NCBI GenBank assembly: GCA_900101355.1
Contig: FMUV01000007.1
Location: forward strand, 1-64,000
Direction of reading: 5' to 3'
From: Ruminococcus sp. YE282
GTDB taxonomy: Bacteria > Bacillota > Clostridia > Oscillospirales > Acutalibacteraceae
Length of the DNA: 64,000 bases
The translations under genes were made by a program, and so were the position numbers. Below are positions 52,329 through 60,175 of this stretch, in pieces. Within the stretch, counting starts at the first letter, position 1; the number at the start of each line of letters is the position of its first letter. The notes under the pieces were generated by a model. That model was given only the letters and a program-made list of their open reading frames with translations. It ran no database searches and was not told the DNA's origin.

Positions 52329-52799
52329 TTATATTACAAAAAGAAAAATAACGCCGCACAAAATTGATATTACAGCTCCGACGATTACATCGCTGATATA
52401 ATGCACGCCTGCAAAAATCCTTGATAATGATATCAGCAAGGCAATTATAATATAAAAAATTCCTGCGTATGTGTTTATCGAAAGGACTGTCATTGCAATT
52501 ATAAATGCACTTGCAGTGTGTCGGCTTGGCATACTGTCGGGTTCTGATTTTTTGGGTATTACCGGTGCAACGTCAAAGCAATCATAAGGCCGTTGCCGTT
52601 TGATAATTTTCCTCAAAACTGTTATCAGCGTAAAAACTGCCGCAGGAACCACAAGCGTTTCTAAAAATGCACTTTTTCTCCAAAAGAAAGTGTAAAAAAG
52701 CAGAATCGGATAATTTGCAAACACATAAAGAGGCAATACAGTATGTATTATTTTTAGGCATCTGTTGGCTGTTTTGTTGTTTTTAAAATAGTCAGTCAT
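52329..52799 (-). CDS. PAP2-family phosphatase
   Basis: This is a 156-residue membrane phosphatase of the type-2 phosphatidic acid phosphatase family. The three phosphatase motifs are KRQRPYDCF, PSRHTASAF and SRIFAGVHYISDVI. Four or five hydrophobic helices are present. Possible substrates are undecaprenyl diphosphate or phosphatidic acid. The annotated ATG has no ribosome site. An in-frame ATC eight codons upstream (52823, reading INREQYIKM) has AGGAGGTG at ideal spacing, so the real protein may be 164 residues with a non-ATG start. Confidence 0.88.
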   Translation of the reverse strand: MTDYFKNNKTANRCLKIIHTVLPLYVFANYPILLFYTFFWRKSAFLETLVVPAAVFTLITVLRKIIKRQRPYDCFDVAPVIPKKSEPDSMPSRHTASAFIIAMTVLSINTYAGIFYIIIALLISLSRIFAGVHYISDVIVGAVISILCGVIFLFVI

Positions 52800-52844
52800 T
52801 TTAATATACTGTTCACGATTGATTTTTTACACCTCCTAGTTTTT

Positions 52845-52879
52845 GAAATTAAAGCAACGCTCGGCTTTACTTGCGTAAA
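52845..52879 (-). repeat. Intergenic repeat copy B
   Basis: Read on the minus strand: TTTACGCAAGTAAAGCCGAG followed by CGTTGCTTTAATTTC. It matches copy A (40456-40493) closely over its last 20 bases. The remaining gap up to asnB (52880-53035) holds no gene. Confidence 0.45.
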
Positions 52880-53035
52880 AAGATATGGGATAGATTGCAA
52901 GCATTGAATAGATGCGTTACCTATTTAGAGTTACGTTTAAGTATTATAATTCCAATTGAAATACTTAACATTCTTTATTGTTTTAAAGGCTGGAAGCACC
53001 TGCTCTTATGTTATATTCAAATATTAACACAACAT

Positions 53036-54868
53036 CTATATTATTTCAATATTGTATTTTTCAAACCAGTAATCTATCTCAATAATATACGCCAAAATCT
53101 GAGGTGCCTGCATCAGCTGTCCGTACCATGGCGTCGTGATTTTTTCGGGATGTTCGATTATGCTTTCCACTGCCTTTGGGTTTAGCATCTCTGTCAATGC
53201 ATTTTTCTTTTTAAGAATTTTCCTTACCTTTTTTGCACATTCGTCAAAGTATATAGGATTGTGCGTTTTGGGGTAAGGACTTTTTTTTCGCCAACATATT
53301 TCATCAGGCAAAATATCCTCAAACGCTTTGCGCACAATGCCTTTTTCTCTGCCGCCGTAGGCTTTTATGTTCCAGGGCATATTGTATGCATATTCAACCA
53401 GCCTGTAATCACAAAACGGAACTCTGACTTCAAGCCCATTATACATTGAACATCTGTCTTTGCGTTCAAGCAGGCATTGCATAAACCAATAAAAGTTCAG
53501 AAAGAACATTTCGCGCATACGTTTGTCAACTTTGCTGTCTGATTTTAGTTTCGGTGCCAGTCTAATTGTATCAAGGTATTTTTGTCTTACATATTCTGCG
53601 CCGTCTTTAAGAACACCGTCTTTGAGAATATAGCTTCTAACGTCCTGACTGCGCGACCATGGAAAACAGTCTTCAAACAGAATATCGTGGTTATGATACC
53701 AAGGATAACCTCCGAAAAGTTCATCGGCACATTCTCCCGAAAGTGCAACCGTAAAGTCTTTTTTGATTTCTTTGCAAAACAACAGCAGGGAAGAGTCAAC
53801 GTCGACATACCCAGGCAAATCTCTTGCCTCAACACTGTCGTACAGCGCCGCCGCTACCAATGTGTTTTCCAAAATTATTTCTCTGTGTTTTGTGTCGGCG
53901 TTTTGAGACATTAATGATATAAATTCATAATCGGGCGTAGGCTGAAATAAACTTTTCTTAAAATATTTTTGGTTGTCACGGTATTCAACCGAGTAGGTGG
54001 AAATTTTCCCAAGTTTATGCTCTTTATGATAGTTTGACGCTGTTTTTACAATAATACTGCTGTCAAGACCACCTGAAAGGAAGAAGCACATAGGAACATC
54101 GCTTATAAGCTGACGTTCAATGGCGTCCGTCAGAAGAAAACGGGTTTTTTCAATCGTTTGCTTTTCATTGTCCGTGTGTTCAGCGGCTTGAATTGAAAAG
54201 TATTTGCCAATACGCATTTCACCGTCGATATACTTTGCGTATTCTCCGGGTTTTAGCTCTTTTACACCTTTAAAAATGCCGCAGGAAGGTGTTCTTGCAG
54301 GTCCCAAGAAGAAAATTTCATACAGTCCTTGTTCGTCAATTTGCGGTTTTACAACTCCGCTTGCGAGCATTGACTTAATTTCCGAAGCGAATATAAACCC
54401 ACCGTTATATTTATAATAGAACAACGGCTTTACTCCGATTTTGTCTCTGCATAAAAAGATAGACCTGTCATCTGAATTAAATATGGCAAATGCAAAGATT
54501 CCGTTGAGCTTTTCAGGACATTTTTCACCGTATTTGATATACGTTTTTAAAACAACCTCCGTGTCGCTGTGTCCTCTGAACCTGAATCCGTCGGCTTTAA
54601 GCTCCTCACGCAGGCCTTCGGTGTTGTATAATTCTCCGTTATATACAATCACATAAGTTGTGCCGCCGTGTGAAACAACCATAGGCTGTTTTCCGTTCTC
54701 TCTGTCAATAACCACAAGTCTTCTGTGTATTAATGCAGTATCTTTATTAATATAAATTCCGTTTTCATCGGGTCCCCTTCTGTCAAGCGTTTGCGACATT
54801 TGATTAATTGTTTTTAATCTGTCAGCCATATTGCTGCCCTTTTCAATCCATCCTGCTATACCACACAT
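53036..54868 (-). CDS. asnB: Asparagine synthetase (glutamine-hydrolysing)
   Basis: This 610-residue enzyme makes asparagine from aspartate, ATP and glutamine. The N-terminal Ntn glutaminase domain begins with MCGIAGWI (catalytic Cys2) and has RRGPDENG. The synthetase domain has the PP-loop FLSGGLDSSIIV (about residue 265). SGECADELFGGYPWY and the C-terminal EVRVPFCDYRLVEYA are also typical. GGAGGTATTTT precedes the ATG. It lies 17 bases downstream of ylbJ on the same strand and is likely cotranscribed. Confidence 0.96.
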   Translation of the reverse strand: MCGIAGWIEKGSNMADRLKTINQMSQTLDRRGPDENGIYINKDTALIHRRLVVIDRENGKQPMVVSHGGTTYVIVYNGELYNTEGLREELKADGFRFRGHSDTEVVLKTYIKYGEKCPEKLNGIFAFAIFNSDDRSIFLCRDKIGVKPLFYYKYNGGFIFASEIKSMLASGVVKPQIDEQGLYEIFFLGPARTPSCGIFKGVKELKPGEYAKYIDGEMRIGKYFSIQAAEHTDNEKQTIEKTRFLLTDAIERQLISDVPMCFFLSGGLDSSIIVKTASNYHKEHKLGKISTYSVEYRDNQKYFKKSLFQPTPDYEFISLMSQNADTKHREIILENTLVAAALYDSVEARDLPGYVDVDSSLLLFCKEIKKDFTVALSGECADELFGGYPWYHNHDILFEDCFPWSRSQDVRSYILKDGVLKDGAEYVRQKYLDTIRLAPKLKSDSKVDKRMREMFFLNFYWFMQCLLERKDRCSMYNGLEVRVPFCDYRLVEYAYNMPWNIKAYGGREKGIVRKAFEDILPDEICWRKKSPYPKTHNPIYFDECAKKVRKILKKKNALTEMLNPKAVESIIEHPEKITTPWYGQLMQAPQILAYIIEIDYWFEKYNIEII

Positions 54869-54885
54869 AAAATACCTCCATAAAA

Positions 54886-55953
54886 TCAGTTTGTTCTATA
54901 TGATTTGAGTGTAAACAAAAAGCATATTGCTACGCAGATAAGCACAGCACCCGAAATGATGCTGCCATTGAACACATCGGCATTTTCAACGGAAGAAGTT
55001 GAAAATACCGCCGTTTCGCCGATAAACAGCATTAATCCTATATGTGTGAGCAATGCTGTAATTGCCCCTTGTATAATTCTTATAATGAAAAAAATCAGTT
55101 TGTTTATTTTAATATCTCCAAGTGCAGAGAATATTTGAAAGTGTACGCACAATCCGCCAAAGCCGATTGCAAATGCCACAAGTTCAACCGGACTGTTTTG
55201 AGAAATATTATTTACCGCTGAACAAACCTCAAGCAGACAAAATATCAGGTTTTGTGTTAAGTTATCATTAATAATCTCGCCGAAAATTGCCGTGTATGCC
55301 GAAAATATTATTACAAATGAGCATATCCCGAGCATACCTTTTGAGCTGTCGGCGGCGGCTTCAACAAGTGCCGTTGAAAAAGGAAGTGTATTCTTTTTTG
55401 CTATAAAAAAATTATTATTGCTGTTCTTTCTGTCAAACAAATTTATCAGTATTCCGAGAATTATTACTGAAATAATTTGTGAAATCAGAATTATCATGCC
55501 TATGGTTTCATTGTGATATAATGAAACGCCTACAAAGTTAACAATGAATCCCGGACCCGCGCAAACAGCAAACATTGCAGCTTTTTTTACTTCGCTTTCA
55601 CTTGCCGCCCCATATTTTTTAAGTGCGGAAATCCCTCTTGCTCCAACCGGGTACCCTCCAATCATACTGAGAATAATAATCGGAGCAAAATTTCCGTTTA
55701 ATCCGAAAACAGCTTTTGTGATTTTAGCAAACGGTTTACCGATTTGTTCGGATAATCCGCTTTTAATCAAAAAACTTGAAGCTGCCATAAACGGAAAAAG
55801 CGACGGAATAAGCACAGTAAGGCAAAATTTAATGCCGTTTTGCGCTCCTCCTGAGCAGCTTTCTGAGAACAGCAACAGCAGTGCACACAGCATTATAACA
55901 GCAAGTGCTTTTACCACAATTTCAAATTTATGCAGAGCTGCATTAACATACAT
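54886..55953 (-). CDS. ylbJ: Sporulation integral membrane protein YlbJ
   Basis: This 355-residue polytopic membrane protein contains KFCLTVLIPSLFPFMAASSF near the N-terminus and SMIGGYPVGARGISALKKYG, typical of YlbJ. YlbJ is needed for spore cortex/heat-resistance stages in Bacillus and belongs to the nucleoside-recognition (Gate) superfamily. The ATG is chosen because GGTGATTG lies six bases upstream; longer in-frame extensions run into the divergent promoter region shared with yqfC. This location (next to yqfC/yqfD rather than coaD) is unlike Bacillus. Confidence 0.88.
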   Translation of the reverse strand: MYVNAALHKFEIVVKALAVIMLCALLLLFSESCSGGAQNGIKFCLTVLIPSLFPFMAASSFLIKSGLSEQIGKPFAKITKAVFGLNGNFAPIIILSMIGGYPVGARGISALKKYGAASESEVKKAAMFAVCAGPGFIVNFVGVSLYHNETIGMIILISQIISVIILGILINLFDRKNSNNNFFIAKKNTLPFSTALVEAAADSSKGMLGICSFVIIFSAYTAIFGEIINDNLTQNLIFCLLEVCSAVNNISQNSPVELVAFAIGFGGLCVHFQIFSALGDIKINKLIFFIIRIIQGAITALLTHIGLMLFIGETAVFSTSSVENADVFNGSIISGAVLICVAICFLFTLKSYRTN

Positions 55954-55965
55954 ATCAATCACCGA

Positions 55966-55995
55966 TAATATATATGATTGATTTTGCATAAAAAT
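55966..55995 (+). promoter_or_regulatory. Possible sigma-E-type promoter of yqfC-yqfD
   Basis: GATAATATA and, 12-14 bases later, CATAAAAAT roughly match the sigma-E pattern (-35 with ATATT, -10 CATACA-T). They lie 30 bases before the yqfC start, in the short gap between two divergent sporulation genes. The region is AT-rich, so the match is weak. Confidence 0.3.
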
Positions 55996-56025
55996 AAATA
56001 TGAATTTGAATTTGGAGGCGATTTT

Positions 56026-56301
56026 TTGCAAAAAAATAAAAACAAAGACAAAGGCAAAGTCTCACCTCGCCAGTCTGTCGGATTAGATATGGGTTCAGCT
56101 CCGCTTATTGAAATGCTCGGCAACAGAAGAATTACTCTTGAGGGCTCAACCGGAATTTTGCTGTATGAAAGCGACAACATAAAAATAAATACCAATAAAA
56201 TGGTTGTTTCATTTTTTGGCAGAGGTTTGTGCGTTCGTTGCATTTCAAGTTCCTGCGTAGAAATAGAGGGATTTGTCGGGAAAATAGAATTTTTGACATA
56301 A
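56026..56301 (+). CDS. yqfC: Sporulation protein YqfC (YabP/YqfC family)
   Basis: This 91-residue protein contains MLGNRRITLEGSTGILLY and IKINTNKMVVSFFGRGLCVR, typical of the YabP/YqfC family expressed in the mother cell under sigma-E. The start is TTG with TTGGAGG nine bases upstream; an ATG sixteen codons earlier lacks a site. YqfD follows 12 bases later, the conserved yqfC-yqfD pairing. Confidence 0.9.
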   Translation: MQKNKNKDKGKVSPRQSVGLDMGSAPLIEMLGNRRITLEGSTGILLYESDNIKINTNKMVVSFFGRGLCVRCISSSCVEIEGFVGKIEFLT

Positions 56302-56313
56302 CAGGGTGATAGA

Positions 56314-57492
56314 ATGCTTGTAAATATTGTAAGATACGCAAAAGGTTGGGTTGAATTTAAAGCCACAGGAAAATTTCCTGAGCGGATGTTAAATATTACA
56401 TCTCGGTTTGGAATTAATTTGTGGGATGCACACCCGTGTGACGGCGGACTCAATGCTTCAATGTCGATTAGCGATTACCGAAAAATCCGACCGATTGCAC
56501 GCAAGTCAAAAGTGAAAACAAGGATTACTCAAAAACACGGTTTACCGTTTTTTGCAGAAAAATACAAGCCGAGAATAGGTATTCCAATCGGCGCGGCTGC
56601 GGGCTTAATGCTTTTGCTTATCCTATCAAATTTTGTTTGGTCAATAAGTGTACAGGGAACGAAAAACGTGAGCGATACAAAGCTGCTTGAAATTCTTGCA
56701 GAAAGCGGTGTGGAAACGGGAGCTTATAAAGATAAGCTTGATGTGAAAAAAATTGAGCGGAATGCCTTGCTCAAAGTTGATGAGATAGGGTGGATGAGCA
56801 TAAATATTACCGGCAGCCTTGTGTCTGTCGAGGTCAAAGAAAAGGCACAAAAGCCTCAAATTGATGAGATTCTGAATCCGTGTAATATTAAGGCAAAGAG
56901 CGACGGTGTAATTACAAAAATCAATGCAAAAAACGGAGAAACCGTTGTAAAGATTGGAAGCGGAGTTACAAAGGGAGATTTGCTCGTAAGCGGAACAACA
57001 CAAACTAAGCTTGAGACCACCCGATATGTGCACGCAAAGGCGGAAGTTTTTGCTGATGTAAATTCTGCAAAGGAATTATCAATTGCAAAGAAATATAGTT
57101 ATTTTTCTTTAACAGAAAATAAAACCGACAGAAGAAGATTGCAATTTCTGTGGTGGGATTTTCCTTTTTCTGTTTCATTTAATTCATATGAAAACAGCGC
57201 ATATACTCACAGTTCCAAAAATCTGTGTGTAAATAATGTTGTTTTGCCCCTTGGAATAAAAACAGAAACCGATTTGGAAGCCTTAAAAACCGAATTTGTT
57301 CTGAACGACGAAATAGCAGAAAAAGCGTTTGTAAACCGTCTTTTACTTTATGAAGTGTTTGAAAAAAGCGAGAGCAGTGTTGTAGGCAGGAACATAAATA
57401 TTAGTTCCGATAATGAGAATTATTATTGTACCTGTGATTATGTGTTTAATGAAAATATTGCCGAAACCGTTGATTTCAGCGTGACAGAATAA
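56314..57492 (+). CDS. yqfD: Sporulation protein YqfD
   Basis: This 392-residue protein has an N-terminal cytoplasmic part (about residues 1-88) and a single membrane helix (IGAAAGLMLLLILSNFVWSI, about 91-110). A large extracytoplasmic segment with VSVEVKEKAQKP, like the POTRA/FtsQ-type fold, follows. YqfD is a conserved mother-cell sporulation protein of unknown activity. In Bacillus it is followed by phoH; here ymdB follows and phoH is missing from this neighbourhood. Confidence 0.9.
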   Translation: MLVNIVRYAKGWVEFKATGKFPERMLNITSRFGINLWDAHPCDGGLNASMSISDYRKIRPIARKSKVKTRITQKHGLPFFAEKYKPRIGIPIGAAAGLMLLLILSNFVWSISVQGTKNVSDTKLLEILAESGVETGAYKDKLDVKKIERNALLKVDEIGWMSINITGSLVSVEVKEKAQKPQIDEILNPCNIKAKSDGVITKINAKNGETVVKIGSGVTKGDLLVSGTTQTKLETTRYVHAKAEVFADVNSAKELSIAKKYSYFSLTENKTDRRRLQFLWWDFPFSVSFNSYENSAYTHSSKNLCVNNVVLPLGIKTETDLEALKTEFVLNDEIAEKAFVNRLLLYEVFEKSESSVVGRNINISSDNENYYCTCDYVFNENIAETVDFSVTE

Positions 57493-57542
57493 TATCTTTG
57501 TGTTAAAATAATAACTAAGAATGTAAAAAGCAGGTGTTTTGT

Positions 57543-58316
57543 TTGAGAATATTGTGTATAGGTGATGTTGTCGGAAGTATCGGATGTGATTTTTTACGCT
57601 CCAAGCTTCCCGCCCTGAAACAAATAAAGGGTATTGATTTTGTAATCTGTAACGGAGAAAATTCTTCAGACGGCAACGGAATAACACCGTCGTCCGCAAA
57701 ATTTTTGTTTGACAGCGGAGTAGATGTTATTACCCTTGGAAATCACACCTATCGCAGAAAAGAAGCCTACGACTTTATTGATGAAAATCCTTTTGTGGTT
57801 CGACCGTCAAATTTTCCCGAAAATCTTGCTCCCGGAGTGGGTATTCGCAACATTGATACAGGGCGCAGAATCATCAGCGTAATAAATGTTATGGGAAATA
57901 TGTGTATGGACAACAATCTTGACAGTGCTTTTGACAGTATTGATAAAATGCTTTCAAAGGCAGAAAGCAAAATCATCATTGTTGATTTTCACGCCGAAAC
58001 CACAAGTGAAAAACGTGCTATGGGTTATTATCTTGACGGAAAAATTTCAGCAATGTTCGGAACCCATACACACGTTCAGACATCTGACGCCCAGGTTTTG
58101 CCGAATGGCAGCGGATACATTACCGATGTTGGAATGACGGGAACGATTCATTCTGTTTTAGGTGTCAAAACCGATATAATAATCAACAAATTCAAAACCC
58201 GACTTCCTGCAAGGTTTGATTTGGCAAGCGGCGACTGCAAGATGGAATGTGCTGTGTTTGATATTGATGACAAAACGGGCAAATGCATTTCAGCGGAAAG
58301 CTTAAGGATTGAATAA
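57543..58316 (+). CDS. ymdB: YmdB-type metallophosphoesterase (TIGR00282)
   Basis: This 257-residue calcineurin-like phosphodiesterase has CIGDVVGSIGCDFL at the N-terminus, GNHTYRRKEAYDFI, VDFHAETTSEKRAMG and GTHTHVQTSDAQVLP. These supply the di-metal ligands. Bacillus YmdB hydrolyses 2',3'-cAMP and influences biofilm gene expression and nanotubes. The start is TTG (LRILCIGD) with AGGTG upstream; an in-frame GTG three codons earlier overlaps that site. Confidence 0.92.
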   Translation: MRILCIGDVVGSIGCDFLRSKLPALKQIKGIDFVICNGENSSDGNGITPSSAKFLFDSGVDVITLGNHTYRRKEAYDFIDENPFVVRPSNFPENLAPGVGIRNIDTGRRIISVINVMGNMCMDNNLDSAFDSIDKMLSKAESKIIIVDFHAETTSEKRAMGYYLDGKISAMFGTHTHVQTSDAQVLPNGSGYITDVGMTGTIHSVLGVKTDIIINKFKTRLPARFDLASGDCKMECAVFDIDDKTGKCISAESLRIE

Positions 58317-58329
58317 TTTTATTAAACTA

Positions 58330-58358
58330 TTGCAAAATAGAAACAAAGATTGTATAAT
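58330..58358 (+). promoter_or_regulatory. Promoter of the fakA/yloV-like gene
   Basis: TTGCAA, a 17-base spacer and a perfect TATAAT. It lies directly before an upstream in-frame ATG of the gene, showing that the true start is the later ATG. Confidence 0.75.
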
Positions 58359-58402
58359 GGATTATGTCTGAAATTATATCTTTAAAAAAAGGATGTGCGT
58401 TT

Positions 58403-60055
58403 ATGATAAACGGCGAAGTGTTAAAGCAGGCAATTATTTCCAGCGCAAATAATATAAATTCTCAAAAAGAAAAAATTAATGATTTAAATATTTTTCCTGT
58501 TCCCGATGGTGACACCGGAACAAATATGTCAATGACAATTTCTGCCGCAGCCGCCGCACTTGAAGAATATGACGGTGCAAATGCCGGTGAGGTTGCCGGT
58601 ATTGCAGCTTCTGCAATGCTAAGAGGTGCAAGAGGCAACTCAGGTGTAATTACATCAATTTTGTTCAGGGGCTTTGCTCAGGGACTTAAAGATATGGAAG
58701 AAGTAAACGGCAAAAATCTTGCCGCAGCTCTCGGTATCGGTGTTGACGGTGCTTACAAAGCAGTAATGAAGCCTGCTGAGGGCACAATCCTTACAGTAGC
58801 AAGAATGGCATATGAAGCAGGTGTAGAGGCAGCAAAGGAAAACCCTGAGGTTGAATTTGTTTGGCAGGCAATTTGCGACAAAGCAAATGACGCCCTTGCA
58901 ATTACTCCTGAATTGCTCCCAGTCCTCAAAAAAGCAGGTGTGGTTGACGCAGGAGGAAAAGGCTTGTGTGCGATTTTTGAGGGTATGCTTTCCGTGATAA
59001 AGAACGGAGTTGTAATAGAATACAGCGGAGCTCGGGAAAAAACCACAATCGAAAACTATGAGAGTGCCGCAGCCGAGTTTGACGACGATATCCGCTTTAC
59101 ATATTGTACTGAGTTTATCGTTGGCAGAGACCCTGAAGTTACCGCTGACCCGGAAGAACTGAAGGATTATCTCCAAACAATCGGCGACTGTGTTGTTGTT
59201 GTAAATGACGATGAGATAATCAAGGTTCACGTTCATACTGAAAACCCGGGCTATGTTCTTACAAAGGGACTTGAGTATGGTCAGCTTCTTACGGTTAAAG
59301 TTGAGAATATGAAAGAACAGCACAAGAACGCCAAGGCTTCAAACACTACCAAAAAAGCCGAAAAAGAAACTTTTGCTCCGGCAGAACCTACCGAAAAATT
59401 CGGATTTGTTGCAGTTGCCGCAGGAGAAGGAATGAAAAATCTTTTCAAAGATTTGGGTTGTAATAATGTTGTTTCAGGCGGTCAGAGTATGAACCCGAGC
59501 ACGGATGACATCTATGAGGCAATCCTTGCCACACCGGCTGAATATGTTTTTGTTTTGCCAAATAACAAGAATATAATTCTTGCCGCAGAGCAGACAATTC
59601 CGATGGTTACCGACAGAAAAGTTATTATTGTTCCTACCCGCACAATTCCTCAAGGTATGACCGCAATGATAAACTTTGACCCTGAAATTTCCGCAGAAAG
59701 TAATGCCCAGCTCATGATGGAGGCTGCACATAATGTGGGAACAGGTCTTGTTACATTTGCCGCAAGAAAAAGCGAGTTTGGCGGAATGAAGATTAAAGAG
59801 GGCGATATAATTGCTCTTGAAAACGGAAAACTCACTATTTCAGAGAAAAATACTTTTAAGGCGTTAATAAAGCTTGCCAAGAGTATGGTAAAAAGAAATT
59901 CGTCATTCATAACGCTGATTTACGGTGCGGACGTTACTGATGAAGAGGCTGAAAAGGCATATGAAGAACTTCGTGAAAAATTTGGTTCTCATACCGATAT
60001 ATCTCTCATAAAGGGTGGCCAGCCTGTTTATTACTATATATTAAGTGTAGAATGA
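58403..60055 (+). CDS. Fatty acid kinase catalytic subunit-like (FakA/YloV, DAK2 domain)
   Basis: This 550-residue protein has an N-terminal DAK2 kinase domain (FPVPDGDTGTNMSMT near residues 33-47 binds ATP-Mg; RGARGNSGVI follows). A middle domain and a C-terminal domain (residues 330-550) match the DAK1-DegV-like fold. FakA phosphorylates fatty acids bound to a FakB (DegV) partner. No degV gene is adjacent. AAAAGGATG precedes the ATG. In Firmicutes this gene commonly precedes recG, as here. Confidence 0.9.
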   Translation: MINGEVLKQAIISSANNINSQKEKINDLNIFPVPDGDTGTNMSMTISAAAAALEEYDGANAGEVAGIAASAMLRGARGNSGVITSILFRGFAQGLKDMEEVNGKNLAAALGIGVDGAYKAVMKPAEGTILTVARMAYEAGVEAAKENPEVEFVWQAICDKANDALAITPELLPVLKKAGVVDAGGKGLCAIFEGMLSVIKNGVVIEYSGAREKTTIENYESAAAEFDDDIRFTYCTEFIVGRDPEVTADPEELKDYLQTIGDCVVVVNDDEIIKVHVHTENPGYVLTKGLEYGQLLTVKVENMKEQHKNAKASNTTKKAEKETFAPAEPTEKFGFVAVAAGEGMKNLFKDLGCNNVVSGGQSMNPSTDDIYEAILATPAEYVFVLPNNKNIILAAEQTIPMVTDRKVIIVPTRTIPQGMTAMINFDPEISAESNAQLMMEAAHNVGTGLVTFAARKSEFGGMKIKEGDIIALENGKLTISEKNTFKALIKLAKSMVKRNSSFITLIYGADVTDEEAEKAYEELREKFGSHTDISLIKGGQPVYYYILSVE

Positions 60056-60080
60056 TTCTTTACAAGAATTAAATATTTAA

Positions 60081-60155
60081 ATGTCGTGGGGGTCGGCATC
60101 CTTGACGACCCTGATGAATTTGAATTTTCAGGGGCGCCTTGGGTGTCGTCCCTTT
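60081..60155 (+). repeat. GC-rich double hairpin between fakA-like gene and recG
   Basis: Two stems with similar arms lie in this gap: GGGTCG/CGACCC (60090-60111) and GGGGCG/CGTCCC (60131-60152), linked by an AT-rich spacer containing TTGAATTTTCA. The composition differs sharply from the surrounding AT-rich DNA. It resembles dispersed GGGGCG-type intergenic repeats I recall from related gut Clostridia. Confidence 0.5.
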
Positions 60156-60175
60156 GAATTATTAAAGGTTTTATT

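Noticed and set aside
58364..58402. Longer fakA-like protein from the upstream ATG
   Set aside because: That ATG is only six bases behind the -10 box, so it would be at or before the transcript start.
58655..59323. 222-codon minus-strand frame inside the fakA-like gene
   Set aside because: Antisense to a well-conserved kinase; cysteine- and phenylalanine-rich composition is typical of a shadow frame.
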